A DNA stretch of 64,000 nucleotides from Pterobdella sp. o SKG-2022 (lineage: Eukaryota; Annelida; Clitellata; Hirudinida; Piscicolidae). The DNA lies in contig OZ038323.1 of assembly GCA_964035795.1 (NCBI GenBank), forward strand, positions 3,615,381-3,679,380, read 5' to 3'. Below are positions 12,429 through 24,639 of this stretch, in pieces. Made by a program: the position numbers and the translations under genes. The number at the start of each line of letters is the position of its first letter. The first letter of the stretch is position 1. The notes under the pieces are model-generated. The model saw only the letters and a list, made by a program, of their open reading frames with translations. It was not told the DNA's origin and ran no database searches.

Positions 12429-13234
12429 GTCAACAAATTCTGAGACCTTTGTGTCCGATGAGAGAGGAGGAAGAAGAAGAGGCCATTGATTACAGGTGAT
12501 TATATAAACGTGTCATTTGCCATAATCAGTCGCAAATGATACGCTCAATAACACGAGGTATTAAAAGGTACATTAAAAATAATAATAAACTGAAATCGTT
12601 GAAAGAGAACTCTTGTTTCAATTAATTTTTTGAATGCAATTTGAGTTTTTGAATGTTAAGGTTTTAAAGAGGGTTCTCATGCATATTTTATTCAATTTTC
12701 CAAATTGAAAAGTTTTATATATTAAATATTTGTGTTCAATATTATAAATTTTTTCATCTCGGTATTATTATTTGGTGTATATTTTAAATCTAAAATAATA
12801 ATCCTTTTTTATAATCTCTATTCAACAACGAGAACAACCACAAAATAAAATAACACCCACCTAGCTCAAAACCCCACCTTCTCGTGGTATCACTCGTGCA
12901 CTCGAAACAAAAATAGCACAAAAACACGCGAGTTCATTTCTATCGCTCCACTACACCATCACAACCTCTCTTCAACAAAACTAATAGCAATAACACGCCG
13001 ATTAGCAATAAGCATAATGAGAATTACCTTTCAGGCATTAATAACAATGAAAATAATGATTAAATCACTATTAAAACTCACTGATGCTACATCGGCAGAG
13101 GTGCTGGTGACGGGGCTTATAACGGAACGGGGAGGCCTGGAAGAAGGAGGAAGATGACGACGTGGAAAGTTTTAGCCGGCATTGCTCTCACTGGAATCGC
13201 TGCAAAGCTTGCTACGGAGTTTTTCAAATCATGA
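12429..13234 (+). CDS. C-terminal exons of an unidentified gene with a hydrophobic tail
   Basis: Two exons join in phase. 12429-12495 follows GTTACTAG and ends at AG|GTGATT; it reads QILRPLCPMREEEEEE then AIDY. 13099-13234 follows ATCGGCAG and ends in TGA; it reads a Gly/Arg linker (GTGRPGRRRK) and then a last segment with WKVLAGIALTGIAAKLA, ending TEFFKS. The final 25 residues are hydrophobic enough for a tail anchor or C-terminal membrane helix, and the basic RRRK before it would face the cytosol. The terminal FFKS is also how mammalian BAK ends, but I see no BH1-BH3 motifs, so I do not call a Bcl-2 protein. The N-terminal part is not resolved. Confidence 0.5.
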
Positions 13235-15393
13235 AGTCCTTTTGTGGTTTTGATTTCTGTGATGTGTGTATGTTGTTTCTTCTATCATTCTGTCTCTTAT
13301 TCTTTCCTGCATGTTGGGAGCAACGTGTAGTTTGTTTTCTTTATTTCATGTATGTACCTGATATGGGATTTCTAAGTTTTTGTATGTGGAAACGAATATA
13401 CACGTTTTCAAAGGATATTCATGATGCAGTTTTGTTATGTTTTTCAATACATTTTTTAAATACATACCTTAATCCGTTTACAGTGCTTTCCTTACGCACA
13501 GCTTGCAAAAGCTACGTTGAGATTCTAGTTTTTATGACGTGATTTTAACATGAAATTGTAGTTCCAAGCCTTTTATGAAAATTGATTCTTTTTTGATATT
13601 TTCAACTATTGTGTTTTATCTTATTCAAACAATATCAAATATTCTAACTTATAATTTGAAATTTTTCAAAAAAGTTACTCCTTTTTTAAATTCGAAGTGC
13701 AATATTAAAGACCACTACTATTACTATCTCTTAAACCCAAGACTACTTCTAGCAAGATTATTTATTTGTATTGAAACTTTTACCACTATTACCAACCACC
13801 AATAATGACACAAGGAGCCAGTGAGAAAAACTTTTTTAACTCTGTCACCTTTAAAACCTGCAATAAACCACTAAAAACAATATATAAATGAAGTTTAAGC
13901 ATTACATTCGCAACAAAAATAATGAAGTCAAAAAAGTCTCTCAAGTTATAAGTTTGATTTCATTGAATAACGTAACATAGGACTACTTACAGAACTCTAT
14001 CATATAAATGTTGAACAAGCAGTGAAAGATAAAAAGTATAAGATACACAAATTATTGATGTTCAATGTGTATATAAGATAAACGAGGTTATAGAAAAGAT
14101 ATATCAAATGAATCCCCAAAGATAGACGCTCTCATGATCAAGCCAGTTTTGCATTGCTTTTTAATATCAGTTGATATACAGTCAACACACTACAGTAGAC
14201 ATAACAGTCGTGGTAAGAATGTCAGAAGTGAAATCACAACCGTGGTAAGATCAATAGTAATGTTAACAGTAGTTGTAAGATAACATGTGAAACCAGGTTA
14301 TGACGCAGTTAAAATGCTAGTTGTAACTAAACCACATATGCAACGTTATAATCTAAATAACTATTGTTTAAGCAGTAGATGAAAGGCCATTAGTAATGTA
14401 TTGACACAATATAACACAAAAAACAAAAATAATATCTTGCAAGGTTGAAAAAATTTTGATATTTTGATACACGAGATTTCACAGATGAATGAACAAAACA
14501 AGAAGTTGGCGGTAAGTCTTGAAACTAATATGGTTATGGCTTAAGAATACTTATATCAAAACAACCTCAAAATGTCTTAAATATCCTTATATCAACATGA
14601 AGATCTCTATAACAGTGAAGTCAGATAATATCGTTGAAAAAATGCTCTAAACAGAAGTTAAAACATTAAGACATTCAAAATGTATACAATTGATGGATAA
14701 TATGTGTAAAGTTGATATTAACGTCCACTTTCGTGAGGTGATCGAAGGCACGAGAGATACAAACAAGGATACTGAAGCAAAAACAAACAGACGCCATCAA
14801 GTTATAGCACGGAATTTTGAAAACAGGTTTAGTTAAATAAAAATAACAAAAATAATAATAATTATTATAATTATAATGATAATAATAGTAAATTTTAACA
14901 GATCCAATGATAAGAATTTGGAGCGATTGTAAAAAATAAAAGCAGAAACGAGATGAACATTGAAAAATATTAACTCAGTGTTGGCACACGATTTAAAATA
15001 TTTTCGTAACACTCTGTAAACCTTTAAAAGCAATTGAAACAAAAATAATTAAAAAAAATATCAATAAGGATAATAGAAATAATAATGCATAGATTGTTAG
15101 TAGTGAGTCCTGAAATTTTTAACACTGTCTGATTGGTTACATTTGGAAGCACAAGGATTATATTGGTGCATTTAAAATAATCTGTAAATTCCCAAAACAT
15201 TTATGGATTCTTTGCAACAAACAAAAAGTTTGTAAATAATAACAATAATACCAAACAAAACAAAGAAAATAAACTAATACAACATAAAATGTACAATTTC
15301 ACACAAATACAGAAAAACTCAAATTAACAAACACAAACAGACAAACAAATGTAAACACACAAACACACAGACAACCACAAACACAGACGACAT
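13235..15393. other. Intergenic AT-rich DNA
   Basis: No exon was supported between the stop of the unidentified gene and the last exon of the ZIP13-like gene. Around 14200-14330 there is a loose, diverged repetition of GTGGTAAGA/GTTGTAAGA-containing units. The left part (13250-13540) is open in one frame but is the 3' flank of the upstream gene read in another frame. Confidence 0.45.
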
Positions 15394-15809
15394 CTACTCC
15401 ACAAGAGCCGTCACAAGCCCCATCACCAAGATGCCTGCGATCACTATGCATAACTGTTTCAGCGATTCTCTGTGTGTTTGTGTATGTGCTAGAGTATTTA
15501 TTCTAATTTTTTATACATAATTAAGTCCCCATAAAACAACAACCAATAAAACAAAAAAAAATTATGCATGACGTTATACGACCCAGTTAACGTCAGATAG
15601 CACGACACTAGACACAAAATTGTAACAAGACCAACTTTGTATTTTTCTCATTGGTGAGGTCTGGCAGGATGGTTACCATGGCGATGTTGACAAATCCTCC
15701 AGCTGTGAATGGCAGGATCCAGGCTGTGACGTCACCTTTACACGATGGAAGAGTGGTGGATAGAAAGAAAGAAAGAAAGAAAGATAGATAAATAGATAAA
15801 TAGATAGAC

Positions 15810-15908
<99 letters not shown>

Positions 15909-18701
15909 CTTTATAGCAAACCCCCTATGAAACATGAAGCCCACCCGCAGACTTGACAGACTCTGCTGAAAGAGCAACCAGGGTTCCTATTAGTCCCCCT
16001 GAGGCTGTCATCAACTGAGGTGGTGAGGGAGGGTTGTGAAAGTAGTTATTGACGTTATAGTAGTGAAAGATGGTAATGAAGTGATGGTTTTTGTAGTGGT
16101 AGTGGAAGGGACAAAAACTGATTAAAAAAAGTTTTAAACTAATAATTATTCATTAAAAAAAAAATAATAAAAGTGACATTCAAAACAAAATAATAAATCC
16201 CGTGTCGATAAAAAACCAAAGCACCTGCGCCTTGGCAGCTTTCCAGCGGTTGAACCCAGCCTTGAGGAGAATGGCGAAGTCCCCTATCTCATGGGGGATT
16301 TCGTGCAGTAGAATGGCAAAGGTGGTCAAAAGTCCCATCTGTTTTGTGGGCGGTTTTAATGCTATTTGCCAGCTAATGTGAAGGTGGCTATTTTGTATAA
16401 GTGGTGCTGACCACCATTATTGTTTCTTTCACCAACATCATCATCGTTCTTTTCATTAGCATTAGAAGTTATGAATGGATGCATATACTGATCTTTCAAC
16501 CAATCACAATGAATAAAAAACGGACTTTAAAAATAAATCTATTTCCCATATAAAACTCAAAGCCACCAATTTGTTATATGACCAAACGACATAACTAGAC
16601 AACAAAACCGCAAATTTTTAAAATACCATTGAAATCATACGTGATTTAACGTTTCAATAACTAGACACTCATTGTTTCCCCCAATCAAGGCCTTTTGCTT
16701 GACAACCAATACAATCAAAAGTCATGACAGTGTAGAATCAATATTTCTATTGTTTTGTATTTATTTTGAATGATTTTTATTTTTAATATTGTTTCTATTT
16801 TAATGATTTTCATGTTTAATAATTCTATTGTTTGAAGATTTTTGTTTTCAATTATAACTGTAAAAATTATTGTATTTATATTATTTTATTGTTACTATAT
16901 TATAATAATTATTATTATTGTTTTTTTTATTCTTATTTCATTATTCACAATGGAACATCTGAACCTTAGGACTGATACAGTAACTGCCAGCCACAGCGAG
17001 CCCATGTGTGAAGTTGTCCACGATGTTGGCCAGCAAGTTCAACCAACCACTCACCTGTCATAACAACAATTAAAATATATAACAAAAAAATTGAAACGAA
17101 TTATACGTTTTTGATGAATATATTAATAATAATTTGAAAAATATTAATTAACTATAGTATGAAAAAATAATAAGATTCACCTTTATTTTTTCCGGTTCAT
17201 TAGACTCATCTTCCTCCTCTTCCTCATCATCTTTGACGATAACTTTTCCGTTAAGAGCGTTTGCAACGCTCCCTTTATCCCCAGCAGTCAAAGAAGTTTC
17301 AGAGGTTTTGTCATTATCAATCATATCTCCCTTATCATCGTTCATCGGTGACTTATCGTCATTCTTTATCGCTTTCCTCTGTCGTACTTCTTTGGACTTT
17401 TTATTCGTTGGTGCATCTGGATGTAGTTTTATTTAGATTTTGTATATTTGAGTTATTGTATATTCTGAATAATCGAATAAATTTGAATAAACTAAAAATA
17501 CCATTTTAATTTATCTCAAGTTGATTTCCTTACGATGTTGATAAAATGTTAATGTTAATAATAAGTATGAAGATAATCTATTATGATTAAAGTAATAATG
17601 AAATTACAATGAATCCTCAAAATATTAGCCTACAAACAAGATAATATAATTGAAAACAATGGTTATCAATACACAAGGCGTATATTACACACAGACCCAC
17701 CTTCCCTCTCTCTCATAATGAGTTTTGAGAATCTCATTTTCTCATCATTATCACTTGATTCTTCAACACTTTCTTCACCATTTTTTACACTTTCTTTGTC
17801 TTCTTCATCCTTCTCTTTCTCATCCTCTTCACCATCATCCTCTCCTCCCACTAACTTCTCCACCAGATAAAAGGATAATAGACCACATAAGAACCACATT
17901 CCTATGTGTCTGTAACCATATATTTTGGGTCCATCTGTGTAAGTTGAATTAAATTTCAATATTTATTAGCAAAATTTTTGGCATAGCTATTTCTAATCAT
18001 GATTATATTGAAATCTTATATAGATGGATTCACAACAGACCATCTTTCTAAACATCAAATCACTCACAATCATCAACATGACTCCAAGCCTCGGGCAGAA
18101 GATGAAGGAAAACATCCCCTAGCAAGCCTCCCACTGCAAAACTCAAGAGGCTTTTCATTCTGTTGCTTGATGCTGTTAGAAGTGAAATGTAGAATTTTTT
18201 AGTGAATTTTTGAAGGATTTATTTGAATAAAATGGTGGAGGTTGAGTTGTTGGTTGCAGTGATTGAATTGAAACATGAAAATAAAAACAGAAAAATCTTA
18301 AAGCCAATTTCAAAATAAAATTTCGTTATTTTGAACATAGTAGAATGGAAATGTATATCATTAATAAGCCAACCTTCACTTTTAATATTGAATCCACAAT
18401 TGGCTGGAATGATGAGAAGAGGTATGATACCCGTTGTTCCCACCAAAGCAGACGATATACAAGATAAAATCCACGTTTTTCTTGAATGACCCCATACCTT
18501 TTCATCAAACCAACTTTCCTTGGATATTCCGTTGTCTAACTCATCTTTATCAACTCTTCGAACGTTTTGGCCAGCATGAGGTTTTTTAAGTCTATATTGA
18601 TACGTTGGAGTGTTTTTTGCTCTGTGAATTTCTGCTGATATCGACGATAGAGCAATCACTACTATTACACCTACGACTATCCAGCTGTTGAAACTTTTCA
18701 T
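15394..18701 (-). CDS. SLC39A13: ZIP13-like zinc transporter (SLC39A13 family)
   Basis: Predicted to move zinc (and possibly iron) across a Golgi or vesicle membrane into the cytosol. Nine exons: 18701-18374, 18172-18068, 17934-17701, 17416-17181, 17054-16965, 16338-16225, 16014-15945, 15735-15636 and 15469-15394; 450 residues, all phases agree. The N-terminus has a hydrophobic signal or first helix ([14 protein letters not shown]). [20 protein letters not shown], the zinc-site helices [18 protein letters not shown] and [16 protein letters not shown] (HEIPHE at about 343-348), and [15 protein letters not shown] follow in the family order. The sequence tracks ZIP13 rather than ZIP7: it lacks long His-rich loops. 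A highly acidic loop (EEEEEDE, plus [15 protein letters not shown]) lies between helices III and IV. Intron 7 is nearly filled by a GATA array. Family call is firm; metal and compartment are inferred. Confidence 0.9.
15766..15908. repeat. GAAA/GATA microsatellite in ZIP13-like intron 7
   Basis: A (GAAA)n run at about 15766-15783 leads into imperfect units and then about 24 pure GATA copies (15811-15906). The array occupies most of the 209-bp intron between exons 7 and 8 of the transporter. Read on the coding strand it is (TATC)n. Confidence 0.95.
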
Positions 18702-19219
18702 ATTTTATTTTACTTGAAAAAAAACTCAATTTTAAAAAATCGCTCCAAATATGATAAATGATTTTATTATGAACTTTTGTTCAAAAGATTCTCAAAAAAC
18801 CTAACACTTAACCATAAATTTTTTTTGTGAAGTTGATACTAATAAGTAAGATGGAGAATTAAAGATGAACTATTTTATGTCGTTATAAATCTTTGATATA
18901 ATGTTTTAGTTGTTTGGAACATTGAAAGATTTTTATTAAAATTTTTTAAAAATTCATCATGTTATTAAACAAAATCATGACGAAATTAATCAGCTTGAAA
19001 TTTATTAAAATCTTCCAACAAAATACAACACTAAATAAAAAATTAAAAAAAAACAATCATAAAACAAATATTAAAAAACAAAAAAAATTTAAAACACAAA
19101 AAACCCAACATACTAAAGCATAAAGCGGCAACAAAAATCAGAGCCACACACAAGAGGATTTATATAGAGCAACATTTATCAACATTGATACACCATTGCA
19201 ACCAGACACCGGGTATATG
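18702..19219. other. Spacer between the ZIP13-like and PAG-like genes
   Basis: Both genes are on the minus strand, so this 0.5 kb holds the 3' flank of the PAG-like gene and presumably the promoter of the ZIP13-like gene. It is A-rich between about 19020 and 19120. No motif could be assigned. Confidence 0.4.
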
Positions 19220-22200
19220 TTATACGTCCGTTTCGGGATCGTTATGGTCAATATCATTAGGCATTTCAGATAGTGTTTTTAAGTTATTATTATTGTTGTT
19301 TTGTTTAGTAATATTATTATTGTTGTTATTATTTTTAGTAGCATTAGTAGAATTTATGGGAGAGTCTTTAACCTCATCATAAATATGGAACTTTTTGAAC
19401 CTTTGTGGATTTAATGACAAGACTTGGTGCGCCGAAGAAGACGACGATGATGAAGATAATGATGACGGTGGTGATGATGGTGATGTTGATGAAGACGGTA
19501 ACGGAAGAACAGTGAATTTATTAGATGGATAACAAACTCTATGATGGTAGAGATGATTCTGTTTCAACTGTGGTTGAGGCAGGGTTGATTGTGTGCTGAT
19601 CATGGATGCTGGAGGTTGTGGCGGTAATGGCTGTTCCAAGGATGACGTGATTCTGTTCGAAGCAATAAAAAAAGTTGACTTAGATTGTAATGGCGATTTC
19701 GAAGGTTTACTTGTTTGCGTAAACTTTGCTGCACTTTTGGTGGGATTTAGTAGACTATTATTACTATCAATACTTTTATCAGTACTATTATTGGTGAGTT
19801 GGTCATTGTTGTCTACATAGAAACATGACCTCCCTAGTGATATCCTATTAATATCTTCATCGTTATTATTATTATGTCTATCTCTATCAGTGGGATGTTT
19901 CCCATTCCTTCCAACATCGGCTATTTTCAATCTTTTTTCATTGTGATTTCTAAGAATTAATCTGTTAATTTTATTAGGAGTATTAGTTTTGTCATTATTA
20001 TTAAATTTATTATTATTGTTATTATTAATAAAAACACTTGGTATTATTTTAACATTTTTTTTATCTTCGAAACTTCTGATCTTAACGGTGTGGTAAGGCT
20101 TTATAACGTAATCTTCCTTTTTATTCAAATATACAGTAAGGTTTCTATTATTATTTTTATTATTACTATTATTATTTGTATTATGATGACTATTATTTTC
20201 GTTGTTATTGGGTATGTATTCATAACTTTCAGCAACTGACTCGTATAAGGATGAAACTGAAAAACGATTATCTTTGTCATTTTCTTTATTATTATTGTTA
20301 TCATTGTTTTTATTATTATTTATTTTGTTATTTTTAATATTATTGCTGTAATTGATGTTGTCAGGAATATCAGCTATTCTGGCGTACCCAGAATCGAAAT
20401 TGTACTTTGGCGTACAAACTGGGGAATTGTTTTTATCAATATTTTTATCATTGTTTATATTATTATTATTGTTATTGTTTTTATTATTGTTTCTATTATT
20501 TTGCATTGTTGAATCATCATCTGTTCCCCCCTTAGCATCTTGGTCATCATTAACAACATCGTAGTCATTTTCCCTGGATGGTTTGGACTTGTCCTTGTTC
20601 ACTTTTGAGTAAATTGGCATGTTTAAATGGGGGATGGAGTAGTGGTGGTAGAGTCGTCGGTTTTTGAGGTTTTCAACAATGTCTGTAAGGTCATTCGTGT
20701 TCGAATTTCTGCGGTTTGAATTGAAGTTATCGACTGTGTTGATCTCATTTCTTGTAGATGAAGATCTTTTTTGGAATTTGTTATTGAATATTGCAGAGTT
20801 ATCGTTGTCTTTGAAAACAGCTGTGCCCAAAATTGAAGTCCAAAAATGAGATCGACCATCATTGTTTTTTGATTCAGAAGTAGAATCTGTTGAAGCGATG
20901 GATTAGTACCAGTACATAAAAAACCGAAAAATTTGATTTAATAAATACTTGCCATCATTAAGCACCATCTAACAACTATGAAAACTAAAATAATCGGTTT
21001 AAAATAATCTGGCATGATTGAACGTTAAAATCATCTGAAAACTACAAAAATAAACCACAACACAAAGACTCACTTCCAGCAGAGAACTCCATAAACGAAG
21101 CCACTCTATTGGGCGTGAAACTAGGGTTATTAATACTTAATGGAAGCCTCTTCTGTAGACCCTCCTCGTGGTAGGAAGGTCTGCATTGAAGTTGCCATGC
21201 TTGACTAGATGTAGACTGCAGAGGGTGGGTGGAGTTTTGAGGCGTGATGGCGCCTTCGAAGAGCGTCTGGGAGGGGGAGACTGGTGTGGGGGGAAGTACG
21301 TCTGACACTCTGGCGTACATAGAGCTCCGAGATGAACTTTGCCCTTGGTTTATATTATAATCTTCATTATTAATATTTTTTCAATGTATTTAGAGTCATA
21401 AAACTGTTAATCAACAAAAAATTGATTTGAAACATTCTTATATTGATAATTGAAACTAAATAAAACTCGAAATGATTGAAAAGTAACCTACCAGTTTCAA
21501 TCTCAGCATATAAATCACTGCCAGTAGTGCTGTACAAGTGGTCAGGAGCTTTCCGGGATGCCTGCTGCAGTGTGTTGCATCATTACATGCATGTAATGCA
21601 AAAGTCGATAGTATCATTCTATGCATTTAACTCTAATTTGAGTGGATATTATTATTCTGCACATTTAACACTAACTTGAAAATTATCAGCAGAATGAACA
21701 TAACGGGAGTAAAAATAGACCAGGTTTCTACGTTTTAAAACTCATTCAAGATTTTTTGGTTTTTTAGCTTTAGTGACATAACAAAAAACCAACTATCCAA
21801 AACTACCAGGTTTGACTCCTGTCAGACCCACACACAGTGCCTGATTAGTGTATGATTTTCTGTTATATATACATATTCATATTTTTATCATGACCCAAAA
21901 GTCTTATGGAGCCTTGTGCCAACATACAAAGCCCTGTTTTGAAGCATATTGGATTCCACAAAGACTTTCTCAGGTCACTCACATTATCATGTATGAAGTT
22001 TGGCTTGAGAAAAGTTTTGTAAAATTCAATAAACTTTGAAAATTTTTTCATGTTGGCCTATGTATTTTAAGCTTTAAGTCTCAATATTTTACTTAATAAG
22101 TAGTTTTTACATTGATTTGTTTTAAATTTTCATTATTTCTTTATAATCTAGATTATTTAATATGTAATATATATCATTTTTTATAACCTAAATCATTCAT

Positions 22201-24309
22201 TATATAAATAAAATATATTTCTATATAGCAAATATTTTTTTTATAATATAAATCATTTTTTTTTAAATTTTATTATTTCTCCCAATCCTCATTACAGCTT
22301 CATAATTATAATCGGAAGCACATGCTCCAGCGAAAACCTTGAAACTGCAAAGCTCCCGGTTAAACATTGATATTTAAACGCTAAGATTTCGCAATAAAAA
22401 ACCACGTCATTTATCACACTCAAACATCCGCATGACGTAACCCATTGGAATTCCAAGAAATAAAATTGCCTTATGATTTATGGCTAGGTGCTTTGTTAAA
22501 AACCCACCTAGAGATATTCTGTAGTGTTTATATATGTAAATTTTTGCAGGGCAGATATAGAGTGATACGTGATAAGTTATATCGTTTATGTTTTATGAGT
22601 GTGGTTCATAAAAAAAACTTTCTATGAAATTTCCGACTTTATTTTATTTAAGAATAAAAAGCTAAAAGTTGTTTCTGCAGTTTAAATAATATGTTACCTA
22701 ATGTACAAACATTATCTAGTATCCTAATTTTACTGTATATAAATAATAAACTCAAGATTATGTACTGAAAAAAACAATAACAACACGAAATATTACCATC
22801 AGCATTATATGCACATATTATTGATATAATGATCACACACACCTTAATAAGGTCATAGTTGATAGTGTCATAAGTCTCTTCGCCCCCTTCTTCAATAGCC
22901 CTCATGTTAACATTCCTCACACCACTATTACTACCTCTTTTAATACATTTTGTACCAGCCAATTCTCTTTCTCTTTTTCGCAGGTTTTCTAATGATTCTC
23001 GAGCAGTGACACTTGAGTAATCAGGGAAAGATGATATAGGCCTATGGTCAAATGGTTGGATGTTTTGAGTTGTTGATGTGTGTGTGTTTGATTGTATTTG
23101 TGAGGTTGTGTTGTTGTATGGTGGTCTGTAGATGTTTTGATCTGTTTGAAGTATATTTGTTTCATTGGTGTTGTAATTCTGGAATCTTCTGCTGTTTCTG
23201 TTAGAAACATTGTTTAATTGAGGGTAAGCATAGATTTCATTGTTTGCAGGATACATTTGTAAAACATTGTTAGATGTTATTTGGTTTAAATTATCAGTGT
23301 GGACATTGTTACTTATGAAGTCATCACCAATATTACTTATGTTAGTTGTATTAACACATGCGAGAGTATCATTGATGTTATTATTATCATTGTTAGTATT
23401 ATTAATCTTTGAAAGTCTTCCAGGTTGGTGATGATAGAAATGGTGATGGTGGTTGTTAATGGTATACTGGAAAGGTCCCGAAGGAAGTAGAGATAATGAT
23501 GGAGATGTTGATTGTGATGGAAAATTATTGGTATCATTACCAGCTTTAGTAGTTATGGGGTTATTTGTAGCATCATTATTTTTAGTTGAATGAGGTTCAG
23601 GTGAGAGTTTTCGATGATCATTTTTTATTTTGTCATTAGTATCATGTTTTATAATTGATTCACAATTTGATGTTTCTTGAATTTGTGATGTATTTTCTAT
23701 TTCTTCTGCATTTTTCACATCTTCACAATCATTAAAACCTTTCTTAGCTCCCAGCTTGTTTTTCTTTGATCTTCCACTGTTTTTTAATTTATAATCACTC
23801 TTGTAGTTGACATTTTGTTTTTTTCTACTTTTGGATATAATGTCATAAAGACTATCATTCTCTTCTTCTTCATCATCTTCATCCTTTGTACAACAATTTG
23901 TTTTACGATTGTCAGGAATCTTTGGAAGAGCTCTATCATGAGTAGATCTGAAATTATTGAAAACTGAAGAAATTTGAATGAACCTAAAAGCCTCTATTTC
24001 ATCAAAGATTTGTTTGGTTTCTAATATTATAAATTAGATTGTATTTATGAAATAAAAATTTACAAATGTTTGTTGTTGTTTTCCAACTGTGACTCAAAAC
24101 TATCAAGAGCATTACAACCCTCTGATATTAAGCTATCTTGTTGCCTTTTCAAACTGAATAAGATTTTATATAATTAAATATTCCTCTGTGAAACTAGTCT
24201 ACTGTTGTAATAAAATTATATTCTATAAACTGAAATAATTTTTATCAATAAAATTACTTTTTTTTGAAGCATCCAAGAAGACACAGCGACATAGCATTAA
24301 CAGTCATCG
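19220..24309 (-). CDS. Large tyrosine-motif adaptor protein, PAG1/Cbp-like
   Basis: Six exons join in phase: 24309-24258, 24153-24064, 23947-22843, 21564-21492, 21343-21074 and 20886-19220; 1084 residues from the ATG at 24307. The N-terminus reads MSLCLLGCFKK, two cysteines before lysines as in palmitoylated membrane adaptors. Next comes RALPKIP (residues 52-58), close to RELPRIP in vertebrate PAG1. Then many SH2-type tyrosine sites lie in disordered Asn/Ser-rich sequence: SLYDII (81), ETYDTINYDLI (406, 411), DLYAEI (434), MYARV (449), PIYSKVNK (622), SGYARI, SLYESV, SYEYIP and HIYDEV. The end is ETDV, a class I PDZ ligand. PAG1 shares the layout (palmitoyl cysteines, YxxI/V sites, PDZ tail) and recruits CSK. 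No full membrane helix was found; the first exon opens after an AG, so an upstream exon may supply it. The gene looks real; the PAG assignment is inference. Confidence 0.7.
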
Positions 24310-24639
24310 CTATAAATTATGAAACTTTAGAAGTACAAAACTCTGATCAAACTCTCGATTAATTTCATCATCAAACATTCTTTGAATTCCAAATTAGAAA
24401 CAAATTCATCATTTTCGCTAAAATAAAAACATTTAAACACGATATAAACAAGTTTTAAAATGAAAATTTGCTTCATAAATTATTCTTGAAAAACGATATT
24501 TTTATTCAGCAAACTTGAAACAATTATTGAATCTAAAAAAAATAATTTTCAATTCATATCAAAATGAGAAAAATTGAAATTTTTAAAAATAAACCTAACA
24601 TAAACAACGTGCTTTAGGAAATCTTGAGCAATCTTAATA
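24310..24639. promoter_or_regulatory. Divergent intergenic region between the PAG-like gene and BCCIP
   Basis: About 330 bp separate the first recognised exon of the PAG-like gene (minus) from the BCCIP ATG (plus). If the PAG-like gene has no further 5' exon, both promoters must sit here. I recognise no TATA box or factor site that stands out from AT-rich background. Confidence 0.35.

Noticed and set aside
12429..13234. Calling this gene BAK or another Bcl-2 protein
   Set aside because: The only likeness is a hydrophobic C-terminus ending FFKS; BH1, BH2 and BH3 motifs were not found in any candidate exon.
15738..15977. Open frame with repeated IYLS
   Set aside because: It is the GATA array in ZIP13-like intron 7.
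20352..20564. Leu-rich membrane-like frame on the plus strand
   Set aside because: It is the antisense of Asn codon runs in the PAG-like last exon (ATT/TTA read as Ile/Leu).
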